Positions 25,577-38,289 of a stretch of DNA of 64,000 nucleotides are shown one piece after another. The notes under the pieces are model-generated. The model saw nothing but the letters and a program-made list of their open reading frames with translations. It searched no databases and had not been told where the DNA came from. Positions within the stretch are counted from its first letter, which is position 1. The number at the start of each line of letters is the position of its first letter. Position numbers and translations under genes: made by a program. The DNA is from Stictocephala bisonia (taxonomy: Eukaryota; Arthropoda; Insecta; Hemiptera; Membracidae). The stretch lies in NCBI GenBank assembly GCA_035578905.1, contig JAQJVL010000750.1, positions 248,001-312,000 on the forward strand, given 5' to 3'.

Positions 25577-26223
25577 ATGTTCCCATTCAGCTATTTATAG
25601 ATAATTCAAGCAAAGACTGTTTACCCAAGGACATATGGCAACCAAGTTTGATTTGGCTCTGCCTACCTGCAATACACTATTAATATTCCACTGTGTAAGT
25701 CCTGTGTTTTGTTATTGTGGATGATTGGCTTCTCCTTCTCGATTTAAAAATCATCAATCATGAACTGCTTGCCATGCAGAATCAATAATTTACCCCCACC
25801 AAGAGCCCTATAAATAAAGATGATTAATGTACAAGGTCAAAAGATACATTAGTAGTAGTAGGATGTATTAAAAACATGAAACATTAACAGAATGTATATA
25901 AAGAGGATTATTAATTTTTGTGATTTCGAACTGAAGATAACCCTTTCAGTGCTATGGTATCTGGCCTATGGCTGTACTGTAAAGTGCAAGGTTTTTTGAA
26001 GACATACAGTATCTTACTACTTTTTGTTTTATATGGTACTAAAATAACCTGAAGAGATCTATTATAACAGAAAATGCATTTGAACTTATTTGTATCAGCA
26101 AAAATATTAATCTATAAAAATGTTTGTTATTGTTTTAATTTTAACTTTTGCATAAAATAGGAATATCTAATAATTTTTCTTTTTTGTACCTATTTGTATA
26201 TAAAGAGCATTAGATTTAGAGTA
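25577..26223. other. no gene seen
   Basis: AT-rich spacer with no domain-bearing ORF. Confidence 0.5.
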
Positions 26224-26770
26224 AACTAGCTGTACCCGCCCGCTTCGCCGGTCATAATATTGAGTTTGATTTAGAACCTAATAGCTGAAAGAATTCGAGC
26301 ATATTTGCTTCTTCTACCAATATTAGATTTTTTAGGAGGCATGTCATAAAAAGTAAACTGCAAAACAAATAATTATTTATTTTTTGTTTTCACGTTTCAC
26401 CACATGTTTTAATTACCGAGGAAAAAAGGTTAACACCAAATACAGATCACCTGATCAAGTAAAAGTAGTGTGTGCTACACTCTAAGGTGAAATGTAGAAC
26501 TGCAATAAATCAAAACATATACAGTACTGTTGTTGTGAGAACCAATCTGCTTATGGCATGTGAAACTACATTAAACCACACAGTCATATGTTTTTTGTAA
26601 ACAATTCAGATTCTCCATTTGAATAACATGGGATCTTTAGGAGCCCGTGGGGCGGGACCCTGTGGACGGATCTGCATCAAACTTCACAGAAACCATCTCG
26701 GGAGTATACAGGACAACATCCTAAAGTTTCATGGTGATCGGTTGGATGGTTTGGCAGCGCATAAACTTCA

Positions 26771-26826
<56 letters not shown>

Positions 26827-26850
26827 AACATCCTCTTTTATAAATATAGA
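26224..26850 (+). mobile_element. non-coding interspersed repeat with (TA)n core near its end
   Basis: It opens with ACTAGCTGTACCCGCCCGCT and closes with GATCGGTTGGATGGTTTGG, a (TA)n run at 26772-26822 and ATAAATATAGATT. I recognise this start and end pairing as a widespread invertebrate interspersed repeat type but cannot assign its class. It codes for nothing. Confidence 0.45.
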
Positions 26851-27113
26851 TTTAATATATTTTCATGTTGTTTTACTAAAACAATAAGTAGTTGAGGAAA
26901 ACTCTTGCAAGCAATGTATGCGCAAAACATAGTTGAACATGTGACATTTGAATCATTTGTGATGAACAAACAAGAAACAATTTCTCTACTTAATATGATA
27001 CTATATTGAAATGCTTATTTATGACGATATTGTATTGTTATAGTAAAATAAATCATAGAAAATAATTTTGTTTTATAAAAATAAAGTTATCATTGGCAAT
27101 GTTTTTATAAGCC
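26851..27113. other. no gene seen
   Basis: AT-rich DNA up to the truncated 5' end of the next retroelement. Confidence 0.5.
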
Positions 27114-28889
27114 ATGATGATCATCATCAGTGGAGAAAAACAGCAAAAAAAGTCTGATGACACACTTAGACAGCTAGAAATTGATGGAAAAATAGAAGAC
27201 AGCCCGATGGCAATTGCAGAGCACTTAAACAGCTATTTCTGCCGGGTAGCAGATATCACTCTTAATCAAAATCGCAGTGCTCTCCAAATTAATACTGTTC
27301 CACCACAGCCCACTGCAAATATCCAACAGAACCCACAACTAACTATGGCCCCCACCACATATAGTGAAGTACTGTCTGTAATACAGACATTAAAACCTAA
27401 ACTGTCATGTGGCATTGATGAAGTCCCATCAAAGGCAGTCAAGCATTGTGCACACCAACTAGCAGCTCCACTCGTCACAATAATTAACAAATCCTTTGAT
27501 AACGGTCAATTCCCTTCAAAACTAAAACTCTCAAAAGTCTACCCAAAGCACAAGAAGGGATCAAAAACCAAACTTGAAAATTATCGACCAATCTCTTTAA
27601 TCTCTCCTTTCTCAAAAATTATAGAAAAAATTGCTCTAAAAAGGATGGTACAACACTTGCAAGAACAAGAACTGCTATCAAATTGCCAACATGGATTCTT
27701 GAAGGGAAGATCCACCATCACTGCAATGACAAGCTTAGTAGAACATATCACAGACCAGCTAGAAGATAGTAAATTTGTCTCAGCCATCCTTTTAGACTAC
27801 AGCAAAGCATTCGATTGCTTGGGACATGATTTGATTATGAAGAAACTATCAATTCTAGGCTTCCAAGGCAAATCAAGGCATTGGGTGGCAAGCTATCTAG
27901 CAGATCGCAGCCAGATTGTAGAAATCCATAGAACCGTAAATAATAAATTGTGCACTTTTAGGTCCCAAACTCAGCCAATAACTAGAGGAGTGCCCCAGGG
28001 TTCAGTCCTGGGTCCTTTCTTATTTGTGCTGTTTACCAATGACTTTAATGACTTCATTAACCACAACAACATCCTCCCCATTATGTACGCAGACGACACT
28101 ACACTTCTTCTTCAACATGACACAGCGCAGGGACTACATTCAACAATCACTACATCAACTGGAAAAGCTTTACAATACTGTCTACAAAATGACTTAGCTA
28201 TCAATCCGTCAAAAACCACTCAGCTTAATTTCAGTAGAAGACATGAACAGATCCCAGAAGTCCCCAACATCTTGGTAGAAAATCATTCTAAATTACTGGG
28301 CATGACAATAGACACCAATCTTTCTTGGACTGAACATGTTGATACATTGAGCAAAAAACTTGGATCTGGAATTTTCGTTGTGAGAAGAATAAAGTGGATA
28401 GCTGGACAAGAGGCTGCAAAAGCAGCATACCACGCGCTGGTAGAATCACACATAAGATATGGCCTGTCCATATGGGGAGGAACTTCACAACAGAACCTTG
28501 ACAGAATACTGGTGCAACAGAAAAAAGCTATAAGAGCACTCGCCAACCTCACTCCAACAGAGAGTTGTAGAGAGGCCTTCAAATCACTGAGGATTATGAC
28601 TGTCATTGCCCTTTACATTTACTCAGTAGTTGCCTACACAGACCAGACAGGGCTTACCAGAGGAGAAAACATTCACTCCTACAACACACGGAGAGCAGCA
28701 GACTATCATCTTCCAGCACACCACACCACACAATACAGCAGAAAACCATCATATATCGGACGGAAAGTTTTCAACTCACTTCCAACAAATCTGAAAATCC
28801 TCAACGGCCAACAACTGAAACGCCATCTACAAGACTGGCTAATGGAGCGACCATTTTATTCAATGAAGGAATATTTTGAAACAAGATGA
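27114..28889 (+). CDS. non-LTR retrotransposon reverse transcriptase, uninterrupted
   Basis: This single 591-codon frame lacks the endonuclease, so the copy is 5'-truncated. It carries a complete RT domain of the CR1/L2/Jockey group. The N-terminal part has the linker KQQKKSDDTLRQLEID and AIAEHLNSYFCRVAD. RT blocks follow: LSCGIDEVPSKAVKH, LSKVYPKHKKGSKTKLENYR, QHGFLKGRSTITAMTSL, ILLDYSKAFDCLGHDLI, GVPQGSVLGPFLF, IMYADDTTLLL (catalytic DD) and SKLLGMTIDTNLSWTEHV. The C-terminal region after about residue 440 is the usual tail (YNTRRAADYHLP, KVFNSLPTNLK). The first Met is only the first ATG left after truncation. It is the only RT here without a stop or frameshift, so it is probably a young insertion. 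It is not expected to move by itself. Confidence 0.92.
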   Translation: MMIIISGEKQQKKSDDTLRQLEIDGKIEDSPMAIAEHLNSYFCRVADITLNQNRSALQINTVPPQPTANIQQNPQLTMAPTTYSEVLSVIQTLKPKLSCGIDEVPSKAVKHCAHQLAAPLVTIINKSFDNGQFPSKLKLSKVYPKHKKGSKTKLENYRPISLISPFSKIIEKIALKRMVQHLQEQELLSNCQHGFLKGRSTITAMTSLVEHITDQLEDSKFVSAILLDYSKAFDCLGHDLIMKKLSILGFQGKSRHWVASYLADRSQIVEIHRTVNNKLCTFRSQTQPITRGVPQGSVLGPFLFVLFTNDFNDFINHNNILPIMYADDTTLLLQHDTAQGLHSTITTSTGKALQYCLQNDLAINPSKTTQLNFSRRHEQIPEVPNILVENHSKLLGMTIDTNLSWTEHVDTLSKKLGSGIFVVRRIKWIAGQEAAKAAYHALVESHIRYGLSIWGGTSQQNLDRILVQQKKAIRALANLTPTESCREAFKSLRIMTVIALYIYSVVAYTDQTGLTRGENIHSYNTRRAADYHLPAHHTTQYSRKPSYIGRKVFNSLPTNLKILNGQQLKRHLQDWLMERPFYSMKEYFETR

Positions 28890-29016
28890 CTGACATTGTA
28901 AAGCAAGACGAAACTTAAAAAAAACATTTTCTTTGTATATAAACTTGTATCTCTTGACGAACGTACATTTCTTGAAGAAATTGTAATAAAGATATTTTGA
29001 TTTTGATTTTGATGAT
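28890..29016 (+). repeat. 3' UTR and (TTTTGA)n tail of the retroelement
   Basis: A short 3' UTR with AATAAAG is followed by three TTTTGA units (about 28997-29013), marking the element's 3' end. Confidence 0.8.
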
Positions 29017-30604
29017 AATCAACAACAAATATTATTAAAAAATAGACAGTGGAGCTGAAAAAATAATGTAATACAATGTTTTATATTACAAAGAAACAAA
29101 CTATTTGCATATTGAATATATTTCAGCTCAGTAAAACATCACAATATTAAGCAACACAAAGCACGGTACAACAATTCTCAATACATTAACCAACTATGAC
29201 CAATACATACTCATACATTAACCAATATGAGAGATGAACCATTCTATATACCAGAGAATATGAATTTAGGTAATTATAATATTGGTGAGAGAATGTCAAC
29301 GTATTTTAAAGACATTGATGAGAAGTTACTATTGAAATCAGTTAGTAGATTAAATCATAAATCAGCAGCTGGACCTGATAAAATAAGGCCTAAGGATCTA
29401 AAATATATTATTTTCCATTTAAAACCAATACTTATACATTTAGTGAAAATGATTTTTGATACAGGAATTATTCCAGAAGATTTAAAAGTAACTCAATTAA
29501 GGCCTATTTTCAAAAATGGGAGTAAAAAAATGTAAATTGTTATAGGCCAATTGGTTCTATATGAGCAATAACCAAGATAATAGAACATTATATTAATGAT
29601 CAATTGAATATTTACACAATAGAAAATTATATAATCAGTAAGACACAGTATGGATTCATTAAAAATAAATCAACAGTAGGCCTACTAGAAAATCTAACAT
29701 CTGATATTAATCATGCATTAAATGATAATAAATATGTTATAGCAGTAACAACAGACTTAACTAAGGCATTTGATGTAGTAAATTATGATATCATGTTACA
29801 GAAACTTAAACACATAGGAATCAAAGGAAAATTATATAGAGTATTTGAGAACTATTTTAAGAAAAGAAAATTGAAAGTAAATATAGGCCATTGTATAAGC
29901 AATGCTTATGAACAAACCTGTGGTCTTGTTCAGGGTAGTATTCTCTCACCAAGTTTATTTAATATATATGTGAATGATTTAGCAAGCCTAAAACTCAACA
30001 GTAGCCTACTTCAATATGCAGATGATAATATTTTATATATGATTCATAACAACCTGGCTGACTATGACTATGATTCAGAATGATATGGATCTGTTAGTTA
30101 AATATTTTTATAATAACTCAATCAAAATAAATTCTCAAAAAACTAAGGTTATTGTATTCAAGAATCCTAGAATAGATACAGACTTTGTTCTGGGACTTAA
30201 ATGTCATGATAGGAAATGTCTTAAGCCTATTGATAATACAACTTGTAATTGTCCACCTCTGCAAGTCAGTAGAATAATAAAACACCTTGGTATTCATTTA
30301 GACAGTGACATGAGATTCAAAACTCATGTATCTCATTTATGTAATATTCTTAGAATTGCACTATTTAAATGTCAACAGTTACAGTACTATTTTCCCATCA
30401 ATGTAAAGAGAGTAATATATTTTTCAGTAATTCAAAGTTTATTTCATTATGGTATAACATTTTTTTATTTGACTTCAGATTACATTTTAAATCCTCTAAT
30501 TAACCTAATAGAAAGAATTGTTAAAGTACTTTTTATTTTTAAAATAAAAATAAAATATTTAAATTTTTATTATTACCTTCGTCAACCAGCTCACAAATAC
30601 GTAA

Positions 30605-30652
30605 CAAATGTTACGGTCTTTCGACATCAAAGTGTCATCTTCAGACATTTAA
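30605..30652 (-). ncRNA. hammerhead-like motif at PLE 3' end
   Basis: The minus strand reads CTGAAGA, T, GACA-CTTTGA-TGTC stem-loop, GAAA. Flanking AAATGT and ACATTT can pair as helix I. Helix III is poor, so cleavage is uncertain. Confidence 0.4.
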
Positions 30653-30794
30653 TACAAAATAAAAAACTAACATAACCAACAAACACATTACGAAAATAAA
30701 TTTTTCTAAACAACTGTTTAGAAACACATATTTCACGCACTTGAGTAAGTAGCTGATTCAACATTTCCACACTTGAGCAAGTAGTTGATAGAAA

Positions 30795-31175
30795 TTATAT
30801 TTGTAATGTTGTGCCTGTAGTGGCGTTATTAACTGTACTTTGTACTCTTGGTTTTGATTCTTTCTTCCGACTTAAAATATTATTGAAAATAAAGTGTGAT
30901 TTGAATTGTAATTTATCATTTAAAATAAGTTCATTATTTTCATTTTTGATGTGGGCTTTGTAAATTTCAAATTCTTCCAGGGTGTCTAATTTATTGCCTT
31001 TTGTACAGGTGTGAAGAATTTCTAAGCCATTGTCTAGGTCATTTATTTCATGATTTTCATCTATCAGGTGTTGGGCAAATGTTGATTTTTGTTTTTCAGC
31101 TCTCGGGTTCGGATGATGTTCTTTGTATCTAGTTTTGAATGTGCGCCCAGTTTTTCCTATATATACATTTGTTAC
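30795..31175 (-). pseudogene. GIY-YIG endonuclease C-terminal fragment
   Basis: 127 codons on the minus strand, entered from the 72 bp arm without a start. It begins VTNVYIGKTGRTFKTRYKEH, holding the YIG half, the catalytic-type Arg and the downstream EH of a GIY-YIG nuclease. It continues with FAQHLIDENHEI and NKLDTLEEFEIYK, then a stop at 30795. The GIY half and any RT are missing. This C-terminal form is distinct from the PLEs at 1-1.5 kb and 59-61 kb, making it a third family. Confidence 0.8.
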
Positions 31176-31375
31176 GTATTTGTGAGCTGGTTGACGAAGG
31201 TAATAATAAAAATTTAAATATTTTATTTTTATTTTAATGTTATAAGCAGCTCAGGGGCTAAAAAATATGAGTTTTACTTTTTAATAATATACCTAGGGAA
31301 CTGTTATCAATAATGTCTTTTAAATCCTTGGCTAAGTTCACAGATACTTTAAATAGCTACTTTAGAGAAGAACTT

Positions 31376-31414
31376 AGAACTCTAAATGATATTCCTTATG
31401 TCATTTAGAGTTCT
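31376..31414. repeat. 14 bp perfect hairpin inside the RT remnant
   Basis: Arms AGAACTCTAAATGA (31376-31389) and TCATTTAGAGTTCT (31401-31414) with an 11-base loop, probably a local inverted duplication. Confidence 0.85.
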
Positions 31415-31599
31415 AATGAGACATAAGAACTATAATGTTCTTATGCATACCAATAAATATGGCAGAACATTCCCAGAACACAGGATACCAAATTTAATTA
31501 ATTCACTGCCTATTGAACTACAAAATATTCCAACTAAATCTCAATTAAAGCCTAAATTGAAAAACTATTATTTAACTAAATGGGCCTAGAAATGTCATG

Positions 31600-32920
<1,321 letters not shown>

Positions 32921-32921
32921 T

Positions 32922-33410
32922 AAAAAATATAAACAATAAATAAACGGCAACTGAATATCCAAAAATATAAACAATAGATAAATGGCAACTGAATATCCAA
33001 AAATATAAACAATAGATAAATGGCAACTGAATAGCCAAAAATATAAACAATAGATAAACGGCAACTGAATAGCCAAAAATATAAACAATAGATAAACAAC
33101 AACTGAATAGCCAAAAATATAAACAATAGATGAACGGCAACTGAATAGCCAAAAATATAAACAATAGATGAACGGCAACTGAATAGCCAAAAATATAAAC
33201 AATAGATGAACGGCAACTGAATAGCCAAAAATATAAACAATAGATAAACGGCAACTGAATAGCCAAAAATATAAACAATAGATAAACGGCAACTGAATAG
33301 CCAAAAATATAAACAATAGATGAACGGCAACTGAATAGCCAAAAATATAAACAATAGATGAACGGCAACTGAATAGCCAAAAATATAAACAATAGACGAA
33401 CGGCAACTGA
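32922..33410. repeat. 38 bp minisatellite, about 13 copies
   Basis: The unit reads roughly AAAAATATAAACAATAGATA, then AACGGCAACTGAATAGCC. Because 38 is not a multiple of three and the minus strand has no stop in any frame, three overlapping minus ORFs of 164-194 codons arise. They are repeat translations. Variants (ATATCC for ATAGCC, GATGAACGG for GATAAACGG) are arranged in runs, which suggests local duplication. Confidence 0.97.
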
Positions 33411-35328
33411 TATGTTCTTGGTCTATTATTGTGGTAATAAACAGCAATTAAGGAGACCAGTTACTCTAGACTAGTTAGAAGGGACACGGTAGTCTAGAGC
33501 CCCAAGTAGTAAGAGGGTTGCGAAGACAAGATATGTTCTTTATCTATTATTGTGGTAGTAAACAGCAATTAAGGAGACCAGTTACACTAGACTAGTTAGA
33601 GGGGACACGGTAGTCTAGAGCCCCAAGTAGTAAGAGGGATACAAAGACAAGATATGTTCTTTGTCTATTATTGTGGTAGTAAACAGCAATTAAGGAGACC
33701 AGTTACACTATACTAATTAGAAGGGACACGGTAGTCTAGAGCCCCAAGTAGTAAGAGGGATGCAAAGACAAGATATGTTCTTTGTCTATTATTGTGGTAG
33801 TAAACAGCAATTAAGGAGACCAGTTACACTAGACTAGTTAGAAGGGACACGGTAGTCTAGAGCCCCAAGTAGTAAGAGGGTTGCGAAGACAAGATATGTT
33901 CTTTATCTATTATTGTGGTAGTAAACAGCAATTAAGGAGACCAGTTACACTAGACTAGTTAGAGGGGACACGGTAGTCTAGAGCCCCAAGTAGTAAGAGG
34001 GATACAAAGACAAGATATGTTCTTTGTCTATTATTGTGGTAGTAAACAGCAATTAAGGAGACCAGTTACACTATACTAATTAGAAGGGACACGGTAGTCT
34101 AGAGCCCCAAGTAGTAAGAGGGATGCAAAGACAAGATATGTTCTTTGTCTATTATTGTGGTAGTAAACAGCAATTAAGGAGACCAGTTACACTAGACTAG
34201 TTAGAAGGGACACGGTAGTCTAGAGCCCCAAGTAGTAAGAGGGATGCGAAGAAGAGATATGTTCTTTGTCTATTATTGTGGTAGTAAACAGCAATAATTA
34301 AGGAGACTAGTTACACTAGACTAGTTAGAAGGAACACGGTAGTCTAGAGCCCCAAGTAGTAAGAGGGATGCGAAGACAAGATATGTTCTTGGTATATTAT
34401 TGTGGTAATAAACAGCAATTAAGGAGACCAGTTACACTAGACTAGTTAGAAGGGACACGGTAGTCTAGAGCCCCAAGTAGTAAGAGGGATGCGAAGACAA
34501 GATATGTTCTTTGTCTATTATTGTGGTAATAAACAGCAATTAAGGAGACCAGTTACACTAGATTAGTTAGAAGGGACACGGTAGTCTAGAGCCCCAAGTA
34601 GTAAGAGGGATGCGAAGAAGAGATATGTTCTTTGTCTATTATTGTGGTAGTAAACAGCAACAATTAAGGAGACCAGTTACACTATACTAGTTAGAAGGGA
34701 CACGATAGTCTAGAGCCCCAAGTAGTAAGAGGGATGCGAAGACAAGATATGTTCTTTGTCTATTATTGTGGTAGTAAACAGCAATTAAGGAGACCAGTTA
34801 CACTAGACTAGTTAGAAGGGACATGGTAGTCTAGAGCCCCAAGCAGTAAGAGGGATGCGAAGATAAGATATGTTCGTGGTCTATTAATTGTGGTAATAAA
34901 CAGCAATTAAGAAGACCAGTTACACTAGACTAGTTAGAAGGGTCACGGTAGTCTAGAGCCCCAAGTAGTAAGAGGGATGCGAAGACAAGATATGTTCTTG
35001 GTCTATTATTGTAGTAATAAACAGCATTTAAGGAGACCAGTTACACTAGACTAGTTAGAAGGGACACGGTTGTCTAGAGTCCCAAGTAGTAAGAGGGGGA
35101 TGCGAAGACACGATATGTTCTTGGTCTATTATTGGGGTAGTAAACAGCAATTAAGGAGACCAGTTACACTAGATTAGTTAGAAGGGACACGGTTGTCTAG
35201 AGTCCCAAGTAGTAAGAGGGATGCGAAGACAAGATATGTTCTTGGTCTATTATTGTGGTAGTAAACAGCAATTAAGGAGACCAGTTACACTAGACTAGTT
35301 AGAAGGAACACGGTAGTCTAGAGCCCTC
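33411..35328. repeat. 121 bp satellite array, about 16 copies
   Basis: The unit contains GATATGTTCTTTGTCTATTA, GGTAGTAAACAGCAATTAAG, CTAGACTAGTTAGAAGGGAC and GAGCCCCAAGTAGTAAGAG. Starts at 33531, 33652, 33773 and so on give 121 bp. The block 33481-33843 is repeated almost exactly at 33844-34206: a 363 bp higher-order unit of three variants. Later copies are more diverged. No coding content. Confidence 0.97.
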
Positions 35329-37385
35329 TCTTAACTTCCGTAGATTACTACTTGTATGTTGTCAGAGTTTGGCTATGGTTGCTATAAGCATGGATAATTC
35401 AAGAGAAATCTGGGTGTCATGTTTGGTGGTAGTCAGAGTGCGGTGTTGTGTAGGGTAAAGAACTAAGTATTAGGCTTGTCAATTAGCTGAAAATCAGACC
35501 AATACTATGTGGTTCGGATTCCACGTAAATTTATAGGTCCCTTAGTTGCCCTGGCTATTGGGATATTAATAAATGGTCCTTTCTGAGGAACAGTCAAACT
35601 CAGTTAGTAACCAGACTATACTGGGCATCCAAATTCATCCTACACTCGTGTAATCATTAATATGCGCCTTAAAATACTTACAAAGTTGTGTTTTCGACTC
35701 ATATCTAAGAATAAGAATATAATCTTTTGGGGCATCAGGAGCCCTTTTTAAAAATATATACATTGTAATAAAAGACAAAAGAAATATTCCTATCCCAAGT
35801 TGTAACAATAATTACATTGAAAATAAAAATGTTTGCTGTTTTAAGCCTTAAAGTGAACAATGTCTAATGGTTAAAATGCTACCCATGTTTTTTACTGTTG
35901 TTTGTGATAATTGAGTATTACCTTATACCAGCAGTTTAAGGCATGTTTCAACATATTATCAAATATAAATCAGTTACATGTCCTTGACTCCAAAACGGAT
36001 TAAATTATGAAGCGCGAAAAAATTTTTATAACTTATTGTTATATAAATTGATTTCTTAATAAATACTATTACTATATAATTCATCAGAAGTAACCATGGA
36101 ACTTATTAAGCATTGAAACAAAATTATGAAGTTTCATAAAAAAAACAAAAATGATAATATAACCATTCAGGTAGCAACTTTTTTTAAGATGGCGTTATTA
36201 AATTTTTCATTCTTCTTAAAAATAATTCTTATGTTCCTGTAATATTAAAAAGAAGACAAAGAGGCTTAAATATTTCATTCTAGAATTCAATAAAAAAAAA
36301 ACGGCTGAAATCCATCAATAACTTTGCAATATATTCTTATTTTGTTTACTTATACTCATAGAAAGTACCTTACAGATTAATATAAATTTCCTGTTGTTAT
36401 ATATATTGCAGAATTTATAGTGGTTTTATCCTCTAGACTTATTTATTATTAAGAACCGAAAAAGACCAATCATGGGCGAATTTTGGGTTGTCCTTAATAT
36501 TCTTCCTATTTCTTGTGTATCAGCTGTTTAACCTCTTTTCCTTTATTTTGGTTGGACTGCATGAGTCCTTTGTAGTCTATTTCTTGTTTAATTTTTTAAG
36601 CCTATTTTGTAAGGTAATAAATTGATAAGAAATATAATATGTAATGTATTACATTATTTTCCAGCTTGCTAATGATCTCGCTCTTAAAACCTCTTCATCT
36701 AGTCATTCTCTGTATTGCTTGGATAATTAATCTACTGATTAATTGGTTTTGTCTATTGAATTTGCCAATGACTTTTTATCATTTTAATAAACAATATTCT
36801 TTTTTAATTTTAAATTACTCTTTTAATTTTGCATGTTATTTTAATTTATTTTTTTTAAATATAATATTAGTCCATGTAATGTTCAGAGAGTGTCAGTATA
36901 TTTGCACCCCTTTCTCAATGCTCCAGTACCTTGGGGCGGGACAGGATGCAGGACTAGTAGCTCGCAGCTGAAGGTTACAGTAGTGCCAAGTGTTGCAGTC
37001 AGCTGTGACGGACAAGCCATCTAATGTTCCGTATTTCCTTTCTGCCTATTGTTTGGTTTAAAACGGCCCTTTAACACTGACACATTACTTCTGCAATTGT
37101 TTTACACATGGAGTGCTTAAAACCTGGAAAATTATTTGGTATAAATGGCTGAATGTGGAAATCAATTATGGTAAAACTGATAACATACGAAGTGATGTGT
37201 GTGGTGGGTTGTCGCAATTGGTATATGTATAAGGTGTGTAGGTAGTCATTTGGTATGTTGAGTAATCCAACCTACACTTATGTAGGCAGTACTCCAACCT
37301 ACACTTAAGTAGGCTACATTCACCAGCAATACATTACATCATCAAACATTGTAAAGCGATTTTTTTGGGTGTGTAGCTGTTAAGT
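35329..37385. other. no gene seen
   Basis: AT-rich sequence. The hydrophobic ORF at 36666-36971 is a by-product of T-rich DNA and matches no family I recognise. Confidence 0.5.
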
Positions 37386-37885
37386 TGAGAGTGGGTGAGT
37401 CAATGTTTGTCACTTGTTTAAACAGGATGGGTGAGTGAGTCAGTATCAGTCATGTGTTTCCACAGGATGATGGGTGGTTCAATGTCAGTCATATGTTTCC
37501 ACAGGGTGGGTGGGTGGACCAGTGTCAGTTGTATGTTTCCACAGGATGGTTGGGTGGGTCAGTCTCAGTCATATATTTCCACAAGATGTTTGGGTGGGTC
37601 AGTGTCAGTCATATGTATCTACAGGATAGGTGGGTGGGTCAAATCAGTCATATGTTTCTTTAGGATAGGTGGGTGGGTCAGTATCAGTCATATGTATCCA
37701 CAGGATGGGTGGGTGGGTCAGCGCTAGTTGTATATATATCCACAGGATCGGTGGATGGGTCAATGAAAGTCATATGTTTGGGTCAATGACAGTCATATGT
37801 TTTTACAGGATGACTAGGTAGGTCAATGACAGTTGTATGTATCAACAGGATGGGTAGGTGGGTCAATGTCAGTCATAAGTTAAGT
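37386..37885. repeat. 40 bp minisatellite, about 12 copies
   Basis: The unit is close to ACAGGATGGGTGGGTGGGTC then AGTGTCAGTCATATGTTTCC, with starts at 37501, 37541, 37581 and 37621. The ORFs across it (37431-37727) are repeat translations. Confidence 0.93.
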
Positions 37886-38289
37886 TTTTATGTTCCTACT
37901 TTGACAATTTTGATTAAGGTATTTCCATTTATTTTATAAATAACATTCAAATTTATCTCATTGTACAATACTAAGAGTGGGAAACGGAAGTGAGCGGAAG
38001 TTTATTTGCTAAGTTCAACTACGGGAACAGCTGGTTTGTTGTGATGGTAATTAATGGTTACTGTGAGGCAACCCAACTGACCATTATACTATGAATACAA
38101 TAATGATTGTTCCAGCATTTGAACATACTGATGTCCTGAACTCTATCTCTCTGACAGCATAATATCACTTATTTGGTAGAACACCATTCTATTATTAATT
38201 AGTTTATGTGATATTAAATTATATAATGGCATGGTGAAAAGTGACAAGAATTTACTTACTTGCTGCAGGGTCCATTTGTACCTCAGATA
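37886..38289. other. no gene seen
   Basis: Unique AT-rich sequence leading to the next retroelement remnant. Confidence 0.45.

Larger units (their letters stand above)
30539..31237 (-). mobile_element. PLE-derived insert with 72 bp perfect inverted ends
   Basis: Arms 30539-30610 and 31166-31237 are exact reverse complements over 72 bp. Between them, on the minus strand, is a GIY-YIG C-terminal coding segment and a 3' UTR with a hammerhead-like motif. The arrangement equals a 5'-truncated PLE whose 5' end carries an inverted copy of its own 3' end, as in the larger PLE at 58860-61379. It interrupts the RT of the host retroelement. Confidence 0.85.
29227..31589 (+). pseudogene. second non-LTR RT, split by a PLE-derived insert
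   Basis: Three plus frames carry RT blocks in order. 29227-29535 has SAAGPDKIRPKDLKY and VTQLRPIFKNGSK. 29604-30083 has TQYGFIKNKSTVGLL, VTTDLTKAFDVVNYDIM, GLVQGSILSPSLFNIYVNDL and LQYADDNILYM. 30064-30538 has KHLGIHLDSDMRFKTHV and SLFHYGITFFYL. The frame is cut at 30539 by a 699 bp insert; the C-terminal part resumes after 31237, with the NKYGRTFPEHRIPNLINSLP block at 31386-31589. There is also a stop near 29533 and a frame change near 30070. This clade differs from the 27 kb copy: AAGPD replaces SCGID and VVNYD replaces CLGHD. Confidence 0.85.

Noticed and set aside
33411..35328. Regular array considered as CRISPR-like
   Set aside because: The whole 121 bp unit repeats without unique spacers, and the genome is eukaryotic; it is a satellite.
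36666..36971. Hydrophobic 101-codon ORF with apparent membrane segments
   Set aside because: T-rich sequence gives Leu/Phe/Ile-rich translations by chance; no signal for a real gene.
37431..37727. ORFs across the 40 bp repeat
   Set aside because: Repeat translation only.
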